A stretch of 64,000 nucleotides of DNA from Duganella sp. SG902 (GTDB lineage Bacteria; Pseudomonadota; Gammaproteobacteria; Burkholderiales; Burkholderiaceae_D), in NCBI RefSeq assembly GCF_013376005.1, contig NZ_JABMJK010000013.1:62001-126000 (forward strand), read 5' to 3'. A program made the position numbers and the translations under genes. Of the stretch, positions 56,764 to 64,000 are shown one piece after another. Every line of letters starts with the position of its first letter. Position 1 is the stretch's first letter. The notes beneath the pieces are model-generated. The model made no database searches and was not told the origin of the DNA. It saw nothing but the letters and a program-made list of their open reading frames with translations.

Positions 56764-57663
56764 TTACAGACCAGCGATCTGTGTGCCGCTGACCGATTTC
56801 TCAGCGGCCGCGACCGGCGGCGTCGCCTGCTTGGCCGGCGCGGCGGCGATTTGCGTTGGCGTAGTGGTTGGCACTTTCTTGCCAGCCGAGACTTGCTTCA
56901 GGCGGTTGTACTCGGCCAGCACGCGCGAACCATAGCCATCGTCGGTTTCAAACGCGGCGGCGCCGACGTAGCTCTTCAGGCCGGCCTCGACCGAACCGCC
57001 ACGGGTCACGTAATCCTTCAGGATCAGCGAGCCGACACGGATGTTGGCCACCGGGTTCAGCGCGGCCTGCAGACCGCCCATGTCCTGGAACTTCTCGTGG
57101 TGCACCTTCGACATCACCTGCATCAGGCCCTGCGCGCCCATCGGGCTTTCCGCGAATGGATTGAGGCCGGATTCGATCGACATCACCGCCAGGATCAGCA
57201 GCGGGTCGAGCTTGATCTCGCGGGCCGTCAGGTAGGCGGTGGAGACCAGCATGTTGGCGGCGTCGCCGGCCACGCGGTAACGCTTGGACAGCCAGGTGGT
57301 AACCCATTTCTGCTGCTTCTCAGTGCCCAGCAGGGCTTTTTCCTCGGCCGTCAGCGGTTCGCTGGCCGCGGTGGGGGCGGCGGCGGCTGGCGCCTCCATC
57401 AGGGCGTCCAGCGGTGGCGCGGTGACGGCCACGGCTTCGACTTGTTGCGTGCGGTTCAGGCTGTCGCTGAGGGCCTTGGCCAGGTCAGGACGGACAAACA
57501 ATACTGCCATTACTACTAAAGCGGTGACACCGACGATGGTCAAGGTGTGCTGGGCGGTGGTCAACACACCCTTTGCCGAAATGCCTGACGTGGAGAACCA
57601 CGCGGCTGGCTGGCGAGCCATGGTGCGGGCAAACGTCGTTGCACCGGTGATGCGATTAATCAT
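56764..57663 (-). CDS. Membrane-bound lytic transglycosylase (SLT domain)
   Basis: I use ATG 57663 (MINRITG), with AGGGGAA before it; 299 residues. A membrane helix lies at about 43-60 (LTIVGVTALVVMAVLFV). The SLT domain runs about 140-255 with the catalytic Glu in AVMSIESGLNPFAES and the GAQGLMQVMSKVH motif. A proline-rich tail ends it. It turns over peptidoglycan; it is distinct from the phage endolysin. Confidence 0.86.
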   Translation of the reverse strand: MINRITGATTFARTMARQPAAWFSTSGISAKGVLTTAQHTLTIVGVTALVVMAVLFVRPDLAKALSDSLNRTQQVEAVAVTAPPLDALMEAPAAAAPTAASEPLTAEEKALLGTEKQQKWVTTWLSKRYRVAGDAANMLVSTAYLTAREIKLDPLLILAVMSIESGLNPFAESPMGAQGLMQVMSKVHHEKFQDMGGLQAALNPVANIRVGSLILKDYVTRGGSVEAGLKSYVGAAAFETDDGYGSRVLAEYNRLKQVSAGKKVPTTTPTQIAAAPAKQATPPVAAAEKSVSGTQIAGL

Positions 57664-58127
57664 AGAGTTCCCCTGAAATGTCCGTAAAAGCGATCCCCCG
57701 CCAGCGTCATACGCAGCTAAACAGGTGCTAATGCCGTGCATCAGAAATATTTCGTTCGTCGCCGCTGCGGAAGCGCGCGATCAAACGCCATCATTGCTTG
57801 CTTGTTGCTGATCTCTCCCGCAGGAGTCAACCAGATGCAATACAACTACTACCGGGGGGTAAGGCAGACGCCTTGTGAAAACACTCCTTAAAATGTCATG
57901 TGGAGCCCCGACTCCGTGAATGTATGAGTCACCGCTAAAGGGTGGTACTCATCAAGTAGGGTGGATTGTAGAAGCCGTTTTATATCAAGTCAATACTAAC
58001 GCGAACCGTCTTTATAACTTTTAAATCTAGAATTTTGCCTTGCATCCGGCGGAAAACCAATAAAATCAATCACTTGACCTGTATTTTTAAACAGTGCGCT
58101 TTAATGTAAGAAAATATTAAAAAACCG
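57664..58127. other. 464-base gap between divergent genes
   Basis: No gene is visible. It must hold the promoters of the transglycosylase (minus) and ubiD (plus). The ubiD-proximal part (about 57990-58127) is AT-rich. The minus-strand leader of the transglycosylase is long (about 250 or more bases) and can form several short hairpins, but I do not recognise a riboswitch class in it. Confidence 0.5.
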
Positions 58128-59612
58128 ATGAAATATTCCGATCTGCGAGATTTTATTTCTCAACTGCAACGGATGGGCGAACTTAAGCCCATTTTAACCC
58201 CCGTTTCGCCGCATTTAGAGATGACCGAGGTCTGCGACCGCACGCTGCGCGCCGGCGGGCCGGCCCTGCTGTTCCAAAATCCGGCCGGGCACAGCATGCC
58301 GGTGCTGGGCAATCTGTTCGGCACACAGCGCCGCGTGGCGCTCGGCATGGGCGCCGACAGTGTCAGCGAGCTGCGCAAGATCGGCCATGTGCTGTCGCGC
58401 TTGAAGGAGCCGGAGCCGCCCAAGGACTTCAAGGACCTGATGGGCCTGGGCTCGCTGGTGAAGGCGGTGTGGGACATGGCGCCGAAGGAGTTGCGCGGCG
58501 CCCCATGCCAGGAGATCGTGTGGGAGGGCGCCGATGTCGATTTGTCGAAATTGCCGATCCAGCACTGCTGGCCGGGCGACGTGGCGCCTTTGATCACCTG
58601 GGGGCTGGTGATTACCAAGGGCCCTAATAAGAAGCGCCAGAACCTCGGCATTTATCGCCAGCAGGTGCTGGGTCCGAACAAGGTCATCATGCGCTGGCTG
58701 GCGCATCGCGGCGGCGCGCTGGACTTCCGCGAGCACGCCATCCAGAGCAAAGGGAAGCCTTATCCCGTCTGCGTCGCTTTGGGCGCCGACCCCGCTACTA
58801 TATTAGGTGCGGTGACGCCGGTGCCTGATGCGCTGTCCGAATACCAGTTCGCCGGCCTGCTGCGCGGCAGCCGCACCGAGCTGGTCAAGGCCATCGGCAG
58901 CGAGCTGCGCGTGCCGGCCTCGGCCGAGATTGTGCTGGAAGGGCATATCTATCCGGACGAGAACCACCCGTCCGGCTACGAGCATGCGCTGGAAGGCCCG
59001 TACGGCGATCACACCGGTTATTACAATGAGCAGGACTGGTTCCCGGTGTTCACCATCGACCGCATCACCATGCGCCGCGATCCGATTTATCACTCGACCT
59101 ACACCGGCAAGCCGCCCGACGAGCCGGCCGTGCTGGGCCTGGCGCTGAACGAGGTGTTCGTGCCGCTGCTGCAGAAGCAGTTCAGCGAGATCACCGATTT
59201 CCACCTGCCGTCCGAAGGTTGCAGCTACCGCATGGCGGTGGTGCAGATCAAGAAGCAGTACGCCGGCCACGCCAAGCGTGTGATGTTCGGCGTGTGGAGC
59301 TTCCTGCGCCAGTTCATGTACACCAAGTTCATCGTGGTGGTCGACGAGGATGTGAATATCCGCGACTGGAACGAGGTGATCTGGGCCATCACCACGCGCG
59401 TCGATCCGACCCGCGACACCACGCTGGTCGACAACACGCCGATCGATTATCTGGACTTCGCCTCGCCGGTCAGCGGCCTGGGCAGCAAGATGGGCATCGA
59501 CGCCACCAACAAGTGGCCGGGCGAGACCACGCGCGAGTGGGGCACGGTGATCACCATGTCGCCCGAGGTGAAGACACGGGTGGACCAGATTTGGCAGGAA
59601 CTCGGGCTGTAA
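58128..59612 (+). CDS. ubiD: 4-hydroxy-3-polyprenylbenzoate decarboxylase UbiD
   Basis: The 494-residue protein contains [18 protein letters not shown] at the start, [19 protein letters not shown], and [20 protein letters not shown] with the catalytic acid region. UbiD removes the carboxyl group in ubiquinone synthesis using prenylated FMN made by UbiX. Length is normal. The SRP RNA promoter overlaps its 3' end. Confidence 0.96.
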   Translation: MKYSDLRDFISQLQRMGELKPILTPVSPHLEMTEVCDRTLRAGGPALLFQNPAGHSMPVLGNLFGTQRRVALGMGADSVSELRKIGHVLSRLKEPEPPKDFKDLMGLGSLVKAVWDMAPKELRGAPCQEIVWEGADVDLSKLPIQHCWPGDVAPLITWGLVITKGPNKKRQNLGIYRQQVLGPNKVIMRWLAHRGGALDFREHAIQSKGKPYPVCVALGADPATILGAVTPVPDALSEYQFAGLLRGSRTELVKAIGSELRVPASAEIVLEGHIYPDENHPSGYEHALEGPYGDHTGYYNEQDWFPVFTIDRITMRRDPIYHSTYTGKPPDEPAVLGLALNEVFVPLLQKQFSEITDFHLPSEGCSYRMAVVQIKKQYAGHAKRVMFGVWSFLRQFMYTKFIVVVDEDVNIRDWNEVIWAITTRVDPTRDTTLVDNTPIDYLDFASPVSGLGSKMGIDATNKWPGETTREWGTVITMSPEVKTRVDQIWQELGL

Positions 59613-59620
59613 GGTATAAT
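59591..59620 (+). promoter_or_regulatory. Promoter of the SRP RNA gene
   Basis: TTGGCA (59591-59596) and TATAAT (59615-59620) are spaced 18 bases, a near-consensus sigma-70 promoter. The -35 lies within the last codons of ubiD. Transcription should begin near 59626. Confidence 0.75.
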
Positions 59621-59624
59621 GATG

Positions 59625-59727
59625 TCTGGCGGGCCCCTGCGCATTGTGGCATGGTCAACCTGGTCAGGTCGGGAACGAAGCAGCCACAGCCGTTCACCAT
59701 AAGTGCCGCAGATCAGGCTCGCCTCCT
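59625..59727 (+). ncRNA. ffs: Signal recognition particle RNA (4.5S, small type)
   Basis: The conserved apical domain is clear: GGTCAGGTCGGGAACGAAGC (59672-59691) with the Ffh-binding internal loop and the GGAA-type tetraloop, then the AGCAGCC side. Flanking strands GGCGGGCC and GGCTCGCC close the rod. The bacterial small SRP RNA is about 100 bases. It pairs with Ffh to target membrane proteins. A strong promoter precedes and a terminator follows. Confidence 0.95.
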
Positions 59728-59732
59728 TATTC

Positions 59733-59760
59733 TAAAAAGCTCCCCTCGGGGAGCTTTTTT
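59733..59760. terminator. Terminator after ffs, also usable on the minus strand
   Basis: AAAAAGCTCCCC-TCG-GGGGAGCTTTTTT is a strong hairpin with T tracts both ways. It ends ffs and, in reverse, the convergent gene at 59759-60421, whose stop codon region overlaps it. Confidence 0.88.
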
Positions 59761-60421
59761 ATTCGCTGTCGAGTTCCGCCTCGTAGGGCCGTTCCGAAGC
59801 GATCATCAGCGGATTCTCCTTCAGCAGCGCGTTGTCCGGCTTGAGCTTGACGCGGTTCTGGGCGTCGGTGTTGTAAACCGTGCCGCCCACTTTCAGCTGG
59901 GCGCGGTGGTTGAACTTGAACGTCACCGTCTTGGTGCTGGGGGCGAACATGCTCAGCGCGCCGGCCATTTTCTTGATGGCCTGGTTCATCTGGCCGACAC
60001 TGCCCATCACCGCGTTGTAGTTCCATTGCAGGCCATCCGGCAGCGGCACGGTGGCGTCCCAGCCAGCGGCGGACTTTTCCTCTTTCGGCAGGCTGGTCAG
60101 GATCTTGGTGTCGTCGGTCATCCATTTCGGATTGGGCACCAGCGCCAGGCGGTACTCGGGCGACAGCGCCGGCAGCGGATGGCGCTCGCCGCCCTGGACC
60201 ACGGTCAGCACCACCTCGGACGGCTTGATGTTCTTGTTGGTCGGCTTGACCGTCAGATAGAGGTTGATCTTGTCGCGCTCGATGGCGGGCAGGGCGTAGA
60301 ACTTGTCGAGGCGCAGGTCTTCCACCAGTTTTTTATACGGATGCCATTCACGTTCATCGGCGTGGGCGGCGAGTGACAGCAACAGCAAGGGAAGCAGGGC
60401 AAGTTTTTTCATTTTTGGCAT
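59759..60421 (-). CDS. Secreted protein, unknown (DUF2987-like)
   Basis: The 220-residue protein has a signal peptide (KKLALLPLLLLSLAAHA). A mature part contains YKKLVEDLRLDKFYALPAIE and NLYLTVKPTNKNIKPSEVVL, and a strand-rich end. It may belong to DUF2987, a family of exported proteins of unknown role; this is tentative. It converges on ffs and shares its terminator. It is divergent from dnaX. Confidence 0.66.
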   Translation of the reverse strand: MPKMKKLALLPLLLLSLAAHADEREWHPYKKLVEDLRLDKFYALPAIERDKINLYLTVKPTNKNIKPSEVVLTVVQGGERHPLPALSPEYRLALVPNPKWMTDDTKILTSLPKEEKSAAGWDATVPLPDGLQWNYNAVMGSVGQMNQAIKKMAGALSMFAPSTKTVTFKFNHRAQLKVGGTVYNTDAQNRVKLKPDNALLKENPLMIASERPYEAELDSE

Positions 60422-60526
60422 GTTAAAAGAAAAACAAATTGTAGTGCGGAATGGCAGACTTACCTAATCCAGTCGCGACTTGTTACAATTGCCGCTTTGG
60501 CACCCGCGATACGGTAAAATCCCAGC

Positions 60527-63142
60527 ATGTCCTATCAAGTCCTCGCCCGTAAATACCGCCCTCGAAACTTCGAAACGCTCGTCGGCCAGGAGCACGTGGT
60601 TCGCGCACTGACGCATGCTTTGCATAGCGGACGGCTGCACCACGCCTATTTGTTCACCGGCACGCGCGGCGTGGGCAAAACCACTTTGTCGCGGATTCTG
60701 GCCAAGTCGCTCAACTGTGTGGGGCCGGATGGCACGGGCGGCATCACGGCCACGCCGTGCGGCGTGTGCGAGGTGTGCGCGGCGATCGACGCCGGCCGCT
60801 TTGTCGATTACATCGAGATGGACGCGGCCTCCAATCGAGGCGTCGACGAGATGGCGCAGTTGCTGGAGCAGGCGGTGTACGCCCCGACCAATGCGCGCTT
60901 CAAGGTCTATATGATCGACGAGGTGCACATGCTGACCAACCACGCCTTCAACGCCATGCTGAAGACGCTGGAGGAGCCGCCGGAACACGTCAAGTTCATT
61001 CTGGCCACCACCGATCCGCAGAAGATTCCGGTGACGGTGCTGTCGCGCTGCCTGCAGTTCAATCTGAAGCAGATGCCGCCGGGCCACATCATCGGCCACC
61101 TGGAGAATATCCTGGGGCAGGAGGGCATCACCTTCGAGCAGCCGGCCTTGCGCCTGCTGGCGACCGGTGCGCATGGTTCGATGCGCGACGCCTTGTCGCT
61201 CACCGACCAGGCGATCGCCTACGCCGCCGGCGCGGTGACGCTGGATGCGGTGCAGGGCATGCTGGGCGCGCTCGACCAGTCCTACCTGATCCGCTTGCTC
61301 GACGCGCTGGCGGCGCAGGATGGCGCCGATCTGCTGGCCGTGGCCGACGAGATGGCCACGCGCAGCCTGTCGTATAACGGCGCCTTGCAGGATCTGGGGA
61401 CCTTGCTGCACCGGATCGCGCTGGCGCAGACCGTGCCGGCCGCCTTGCCGGAAGATTTGCCGGAGTACGCCGATATCGTGCGCCTGGCCGGTTTGTTTGA
61501 TGCGGAAGAGGTGCAGCTGTATTACCAGATCGCTGTGCATGGCCGCAATGAGCTGGGTCTGGCGCCGGATGAATATGCCGGTTTCTCGATGACCTTGCTG
61601 CGGATGCTGGCCTTTCGCCCCGGCGTAGGCGGAGCGGAAGGTCAACCAGCGGCAGCACCGGCGGTATCGCGCCAGGCGGCGATGGCTTCGGCCCGCGCCG
61701 CGGCCGGTGCGACGCCGGCGCGCGCCGCCGCCAACTTGCAGGCGAGCCATGCCAGCGTGGTGCCGCCGTCGGTGGTCGCCGGCGCCGCCGCCATGGCGCG
61801 CGAAGCATCCCCGCCGGTAGTCTCAGGCGCGCCGCAGGCGGCCGCACCAAACATATCGGCGGCGGTTGCACCAAGCGCGCCGGCCGCCGCAGCGAGCGTA
61901 TCGCCTGCGGTTGCCACTGGCGCCCAGCCGGCCGCCACGCCGGGCTTACCGCCTGCGGCGCAACCTGCCGCAGCAGCGCCAAGCGCACCGCAGCCAAGCG
62001 CCGCCGCACCAAGCGCGCCGCAGAGCGCCGCACCGGCCGCCGCCGCGCCGGCCGCGCCGATCAGCACCGCGCGCGCGGCCATCAACGCCGCGCTTGAAGC
62101 GGCACGCGCGGCATCCCGTCCAGGAGGCGCGCGTCCATCCGCTTCCAGCGCCGCGCCGGCCGTGTCGCCATCGGCATCGCGGGGCGTGGCCGCCGCGCCA
62201 GCCGCACCTGCGCCCGCCGCCGCGCCGCAAGGAGGCTACACGGCTGCGGCACCGCAAGCCGCCGCGCCGCAAGCGTCCGCCGCGAGCTACACGCCACCGG
62301 CTGCGTCACAAGCGCCTGCCGCCTCGTACACGCCCCCCGCCGCGCCCAGCGCGCAGATAGCGGCGGCGCCATCGCGTCCGGCACCGTGGGAAGACATGCC
62401 GCCAGCCGCCGACGGTGGCGCCGCCGTTATGGAAGCCCCCGCCCGCGTCGCGCCGCCCGCGGCCGCGCCGCAGTACGTCGCACCGGCACCGCAAGCCAAG
62501 GCCAAGCCACCCGCGGCCGACGAGGACGACCTGCCGCCATGGGTCACCGAATTCTCCGACGACTCGGCCATGCCGGCCCAAGGCGCGGCGCATCCCTACG
62601 CGCCGGCCGCGCAGTCCGCGCCTCAAGCGCACGGCCAGCCGGACGATCCGCACGCCATCGCCATGCCGGCACGCGCGGCGCCGGCGCCCGCCAAGGCGCC
62701 ATATGAATACGTCATCACGCCGGTCCCGGAACTGAACTGGGACGGCAACTGGCCGGCCGTGGCGGCCGCGCTGCCGCTGCGCGGCACCGCCCAACAACTG
62801 GCGATGCAGGCTGAAATGGTGCGCTGCTACTTCGAAGGCAACGCCGCCGTGTTCACCCTGCGCGTGCCGATCGAAACCTGGCGCACGCCCGGCAACGTGG
62901 AAAAACTCACCACCGCCCTGACCGAGCGCTTCGGCCGCACCGTGCGCGTGGATACCGAGCTGGGCGCCGTCTGGTACACCGCCAGCGCCGAGGCGCAAGC
63001 CTACCGCGAGGCCTGCCAGCGCGCCGCCGAGGAAACCGTCGCCAACGATCCTTTTGTGAACAGCATGATCCGCGAACTGGACGCCTGGGTCGTGCCCGGC
63101 TCCATCGTGCCGCCGCAAAGCAGCGCGGCAGCGGCTGCCTGA
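60527..63142 (+). CDS. dnaX: DNA polymerase III subunits gamma and tau
   Basis: The 871-residue clamp-loader subunit has Walker A GTRGVGKTT (about 45-53), a four-cysteine zinc module (NCVGPDG ... PCGVCEVC), Walker B MIDEVHML, and the SRC motif in PVTVLSRCLQF. Domains I-III end at about residue 365. An Ala/Pro-rich linker (about 370-730) is unusually long, and a conserved tau C-terminal domain follows. No A-AAA-AAG frameshift site is visible, so a separate gamma form, if made, arises otherwise. ybaB and recR follow. Confidence 0.95.
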   Translation: MSYQVLARKYRPRNFETLVGQEHVVRALTHALHSGRLHHAYLFTGTRGVGKTTLSRILAKSLNCVGPDGTGGITATPCGVCEVCAAIDAGRFVDYIEMDAASNRGVDEMAQLLEQAVYAPTNARFKVYMIDEVHMLTNHAFNAMLKTLEEPPEHVKFILATTDPQKIPVTVLSRCLQFNLKQMPPGHIIGHLENILGQEGITFEQPALRLLATGAHGSMRDALSLTDQAIAYAAGAVTLDAVQGMLGALDQSYLIRLLDALAAQDGADLLAVADEMATRSLSYNGALQDLGTLLHRIALAQTVPAALPEDLPEYADIVRLAGLFDAEEVQLYYQIAVHGRNELGLAPDEYAGFSMTLLRMLAFRPGVGGAEGQPAAAPAVSRQAAMASARAAAGATPARAAANLQASHASVVPPSVVAGAAAMAREASPPVVSGAPQAAAPNISAAVAPSAPAAAASVSPAVATGAQPAATPGLPPAAQPAAAAPSAPQPSAAAPSAPQSAAPAAAAPAAPISTARAAINAALEAARAASRPGGARPSASSAAPAVSPSASRGVAAAPAAPAPAAAPQGGYTAAAPQAAAPQASAASYTPPAASQAPAASYTPPAAPSAQIAAAPSRPAPWEDMPPAADGGAAVMEAPARVAPPAAAPQYVAPAPQAKAKPPAADEDDLPPWVTEFSDDSAMPAQGAAHPYAPAAQSAPQAHGQPDDPHAIAMPARAAPAPAKAPYEYVITPVPELNWDGNWPAVAAALPLRGTAQQLAMQAEMVRCYFEGNAAVFTLRVPIETWRTPGNVEKLTTALTERFGRTVRVDTELGAVWYTASAEAQAYREACQRAAEETVANDPFVNSMIRELDAWVVPGSIVPPQSSAAAAA

Positions 63143-63184
63143 TCGCTTCCTTAAACAACTTACCGCAACACGGAGAACTCCACC

Positions 63185-63511
63185 ATGATGAAGAATCAAC
63201 TGGCCGGCCTGATGAAACAAGCCCAGGCGATGCAGGACAATATGAAAAAGGCCCAGGAATCGCTGGCCCTGATCGAGGTCGAAGGCCAATCGGGCGCCGG
63301 CCTGGTCAAGGTCGTGATGACCTGCAAGAACGACGTCAAGCGCGTGTCGATCGACCCGTCGCTGCTGGCCGACGACAAGGACATGCTGGAAGACCTGGTG
63401 GCCGCCGCCTTCAACGACGCCGTGCGCAAGGCCGAAGCCACCGCCGCCGAGAAAATGGGCAGCCTGACCGCCGGCATGAACCTGCCGGCCGGCTTCAAGA
63501 TGCCTTTCTAA
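63185..63511 (+). CDS. ybaB: Nucleoid-associated protein YbaB/EbfC
   Basis: The 108-residue protein has [20 protein letters not shown] at the start, then [20 protein letters not shown], family signatures. It binds DNA as a dimer with tweezer-like helices. It lies between dnaX and recR, the standard context. Confidence 0.95.
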   Translation: MMKNQLAGLMKQAQAMQDNMKKAQESLALIEVEGQSGAGLVKVVMTCKNDVKRVSIDPSLLADDKDMLEDLVAAAFNDAVRKAEATAAEKMGSLTAGMNLPAGFKMPF

Positions 63512-63517
63512 GGAACC

Positions 63518-64000
63518 ATGTCCAAGTCGCTGGAATTCCTGACCGAAGCCCTGCGCCGCCTGCCCGGCGTGGGGCCGAAGTCGGCGCAGCGCATGGCGTT
63601 CCACCTGCTGCAGCATGACCGCGAAGGCGCGGACATGCTGTCGCGCGCATTGCACCAGGCGGTCAATGCCGTGCACCACTGCGCGCTCTGCAATACCTTC
63701 ACCGAAGAAGACGTCTGCGACACCTGCAACGACGAGTCGCGCGACCGCCGCCTGCTGTGCGTGGTCGAGACGCCCGCCGATCAGCTGATGATCGAGCAGA
63801 CCCTGACCTACAAGGGCCTGTACTTCGTGCTGATGGGCCGGCTGTCGCCGCTGGACGGCATCGGCCCGAAAGACATCCACCTCGAAAAACTGGTGGCGCG
63901 CGCCGCCGACGGCCTGGTCACCGAGGTGGTGCTGGCCACCAATTTCACCAACGAAGGCGAAGCCACCGCGCACTACATCTCCGAGATGCTGAAGGCGCGC
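63518..64000 (+). CDS. recR: Recombination mediator RecR, 5' part
   Basis: The gene starts at ATG 63518 (AGGAACC before it) and runs off the window. The 161 visible residues include the helix-hairpin-helix [20 protein letters not shown], the zinc finger CALCNTF ... VCDTC and the start of the Toprim domain ([17 protein letters not shown]). RecR loads RecA at gaps with RecO. About 40 residues are missing at the end. Confidence 0.95.
   Translation, partial: MSKSLEFLTEALRRLPGVGPKSAQRMAFHLLQHDREGADMLSRALHQAVNAVHHCALCNTFTEEDVCDTCNDESRDRRLLCVVETPADQLMIEQTLTYKGLYFVLMGRLSPLDGIGPKDIHLEKLVARAADGLVTEVVLATNFTNEGEATAHYISEMLKAR

Noticed and set aside
1-64000. CRISPR arrays
   Set aside because: No series of regularly spaced direct repeats was seen; the dispersed heptamer is irregularly spaced and too short.

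Overview
The window joins two kinds of DNA. Bases 1 to about 37,170 are a Mu-like transposable prophage, cut at its left end inside the transposase gene. Bases from about 37,180 to 64,000 are ordinary chromosome of a GC-rich betaproteobacterium. The host gene set (tol-pal operon with tandem tRNA-Lys, a ZTP-type leader before glyA, type IV pilin operon, rib cluster, ubiD, SRP RNA, dnaX-ybaB-recR) and codon use suggest Oxalobacteraceae (Massilia/Duganella/Janthinobacterium-like). That taxon is an inference, not a demonstrated identity.

Prophage layout, left to right, follows phage Mu. First come the end of MuA and a MuB-like ATPase. A run of small early genes follows (winged-helix and HTH proteins, DUF3164, GemA, a Mor-type activator). 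The lysis block has a holin-like protein, a lytic transglycosylase, and Rz with an Rz1 embedded in another frame. Head genes are DUF1804 protein, terminase, portal, gpF-like, gpG-like, protease/scaffold and capsid. The contractile tail runs from sheath and tube through chaperone with -1 frameshift, tape measure, gpN, gpP, spike, gp46, gp47 and gp48 to fibres. At the right end a Com gene overlaps a DNA adenine methyltransferase that sits where Mu has mom.

Three accessory insertions interrupt this plan. An AbiJ-NTD4-like gene lies opposite Mor. A translationally coupled DUF262 + HEPN pair lies antisense inside the head cluster. An uncharacterised divergent gene pair lies beyond the methyltransferase. 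The first two resemble abortive-infection or anti-phage genes carried as cargo.

The most unusual signal is at DNA level. The heptamer TTTAACG (either strand) occurs at least 33 times in the prophage and not once in the 27 kb of adjoining chromosome. It falls in every reading frame and forces rare TTA leucine codons. It is absent from the accessory genes. A second signal is a GC-rich element repeated before the lysis, head and late-tail blocks, a possible late-promoter set for the Mor/C-like activator.

Chromosome layout: tRNA-Lys x2, cpoB, pal, tolB, tolA, tolR, tolQ, ybgC (all minus); an SDR dehydrogenase (minus); ZTP riboswitch and glyA; nrdR; pilV-W-X-Y1-E and fimT; ribD, ribE; a GST divergent from an HxlR regulator; ribB fused to a degenerate GTP cyclohydrolase domain, ribH, nusB; a membrane-anchored unknown; a lytic transglycosylase; ubiD; ffs; a secreted unknown; dnaX, ybaB and the start of recR.
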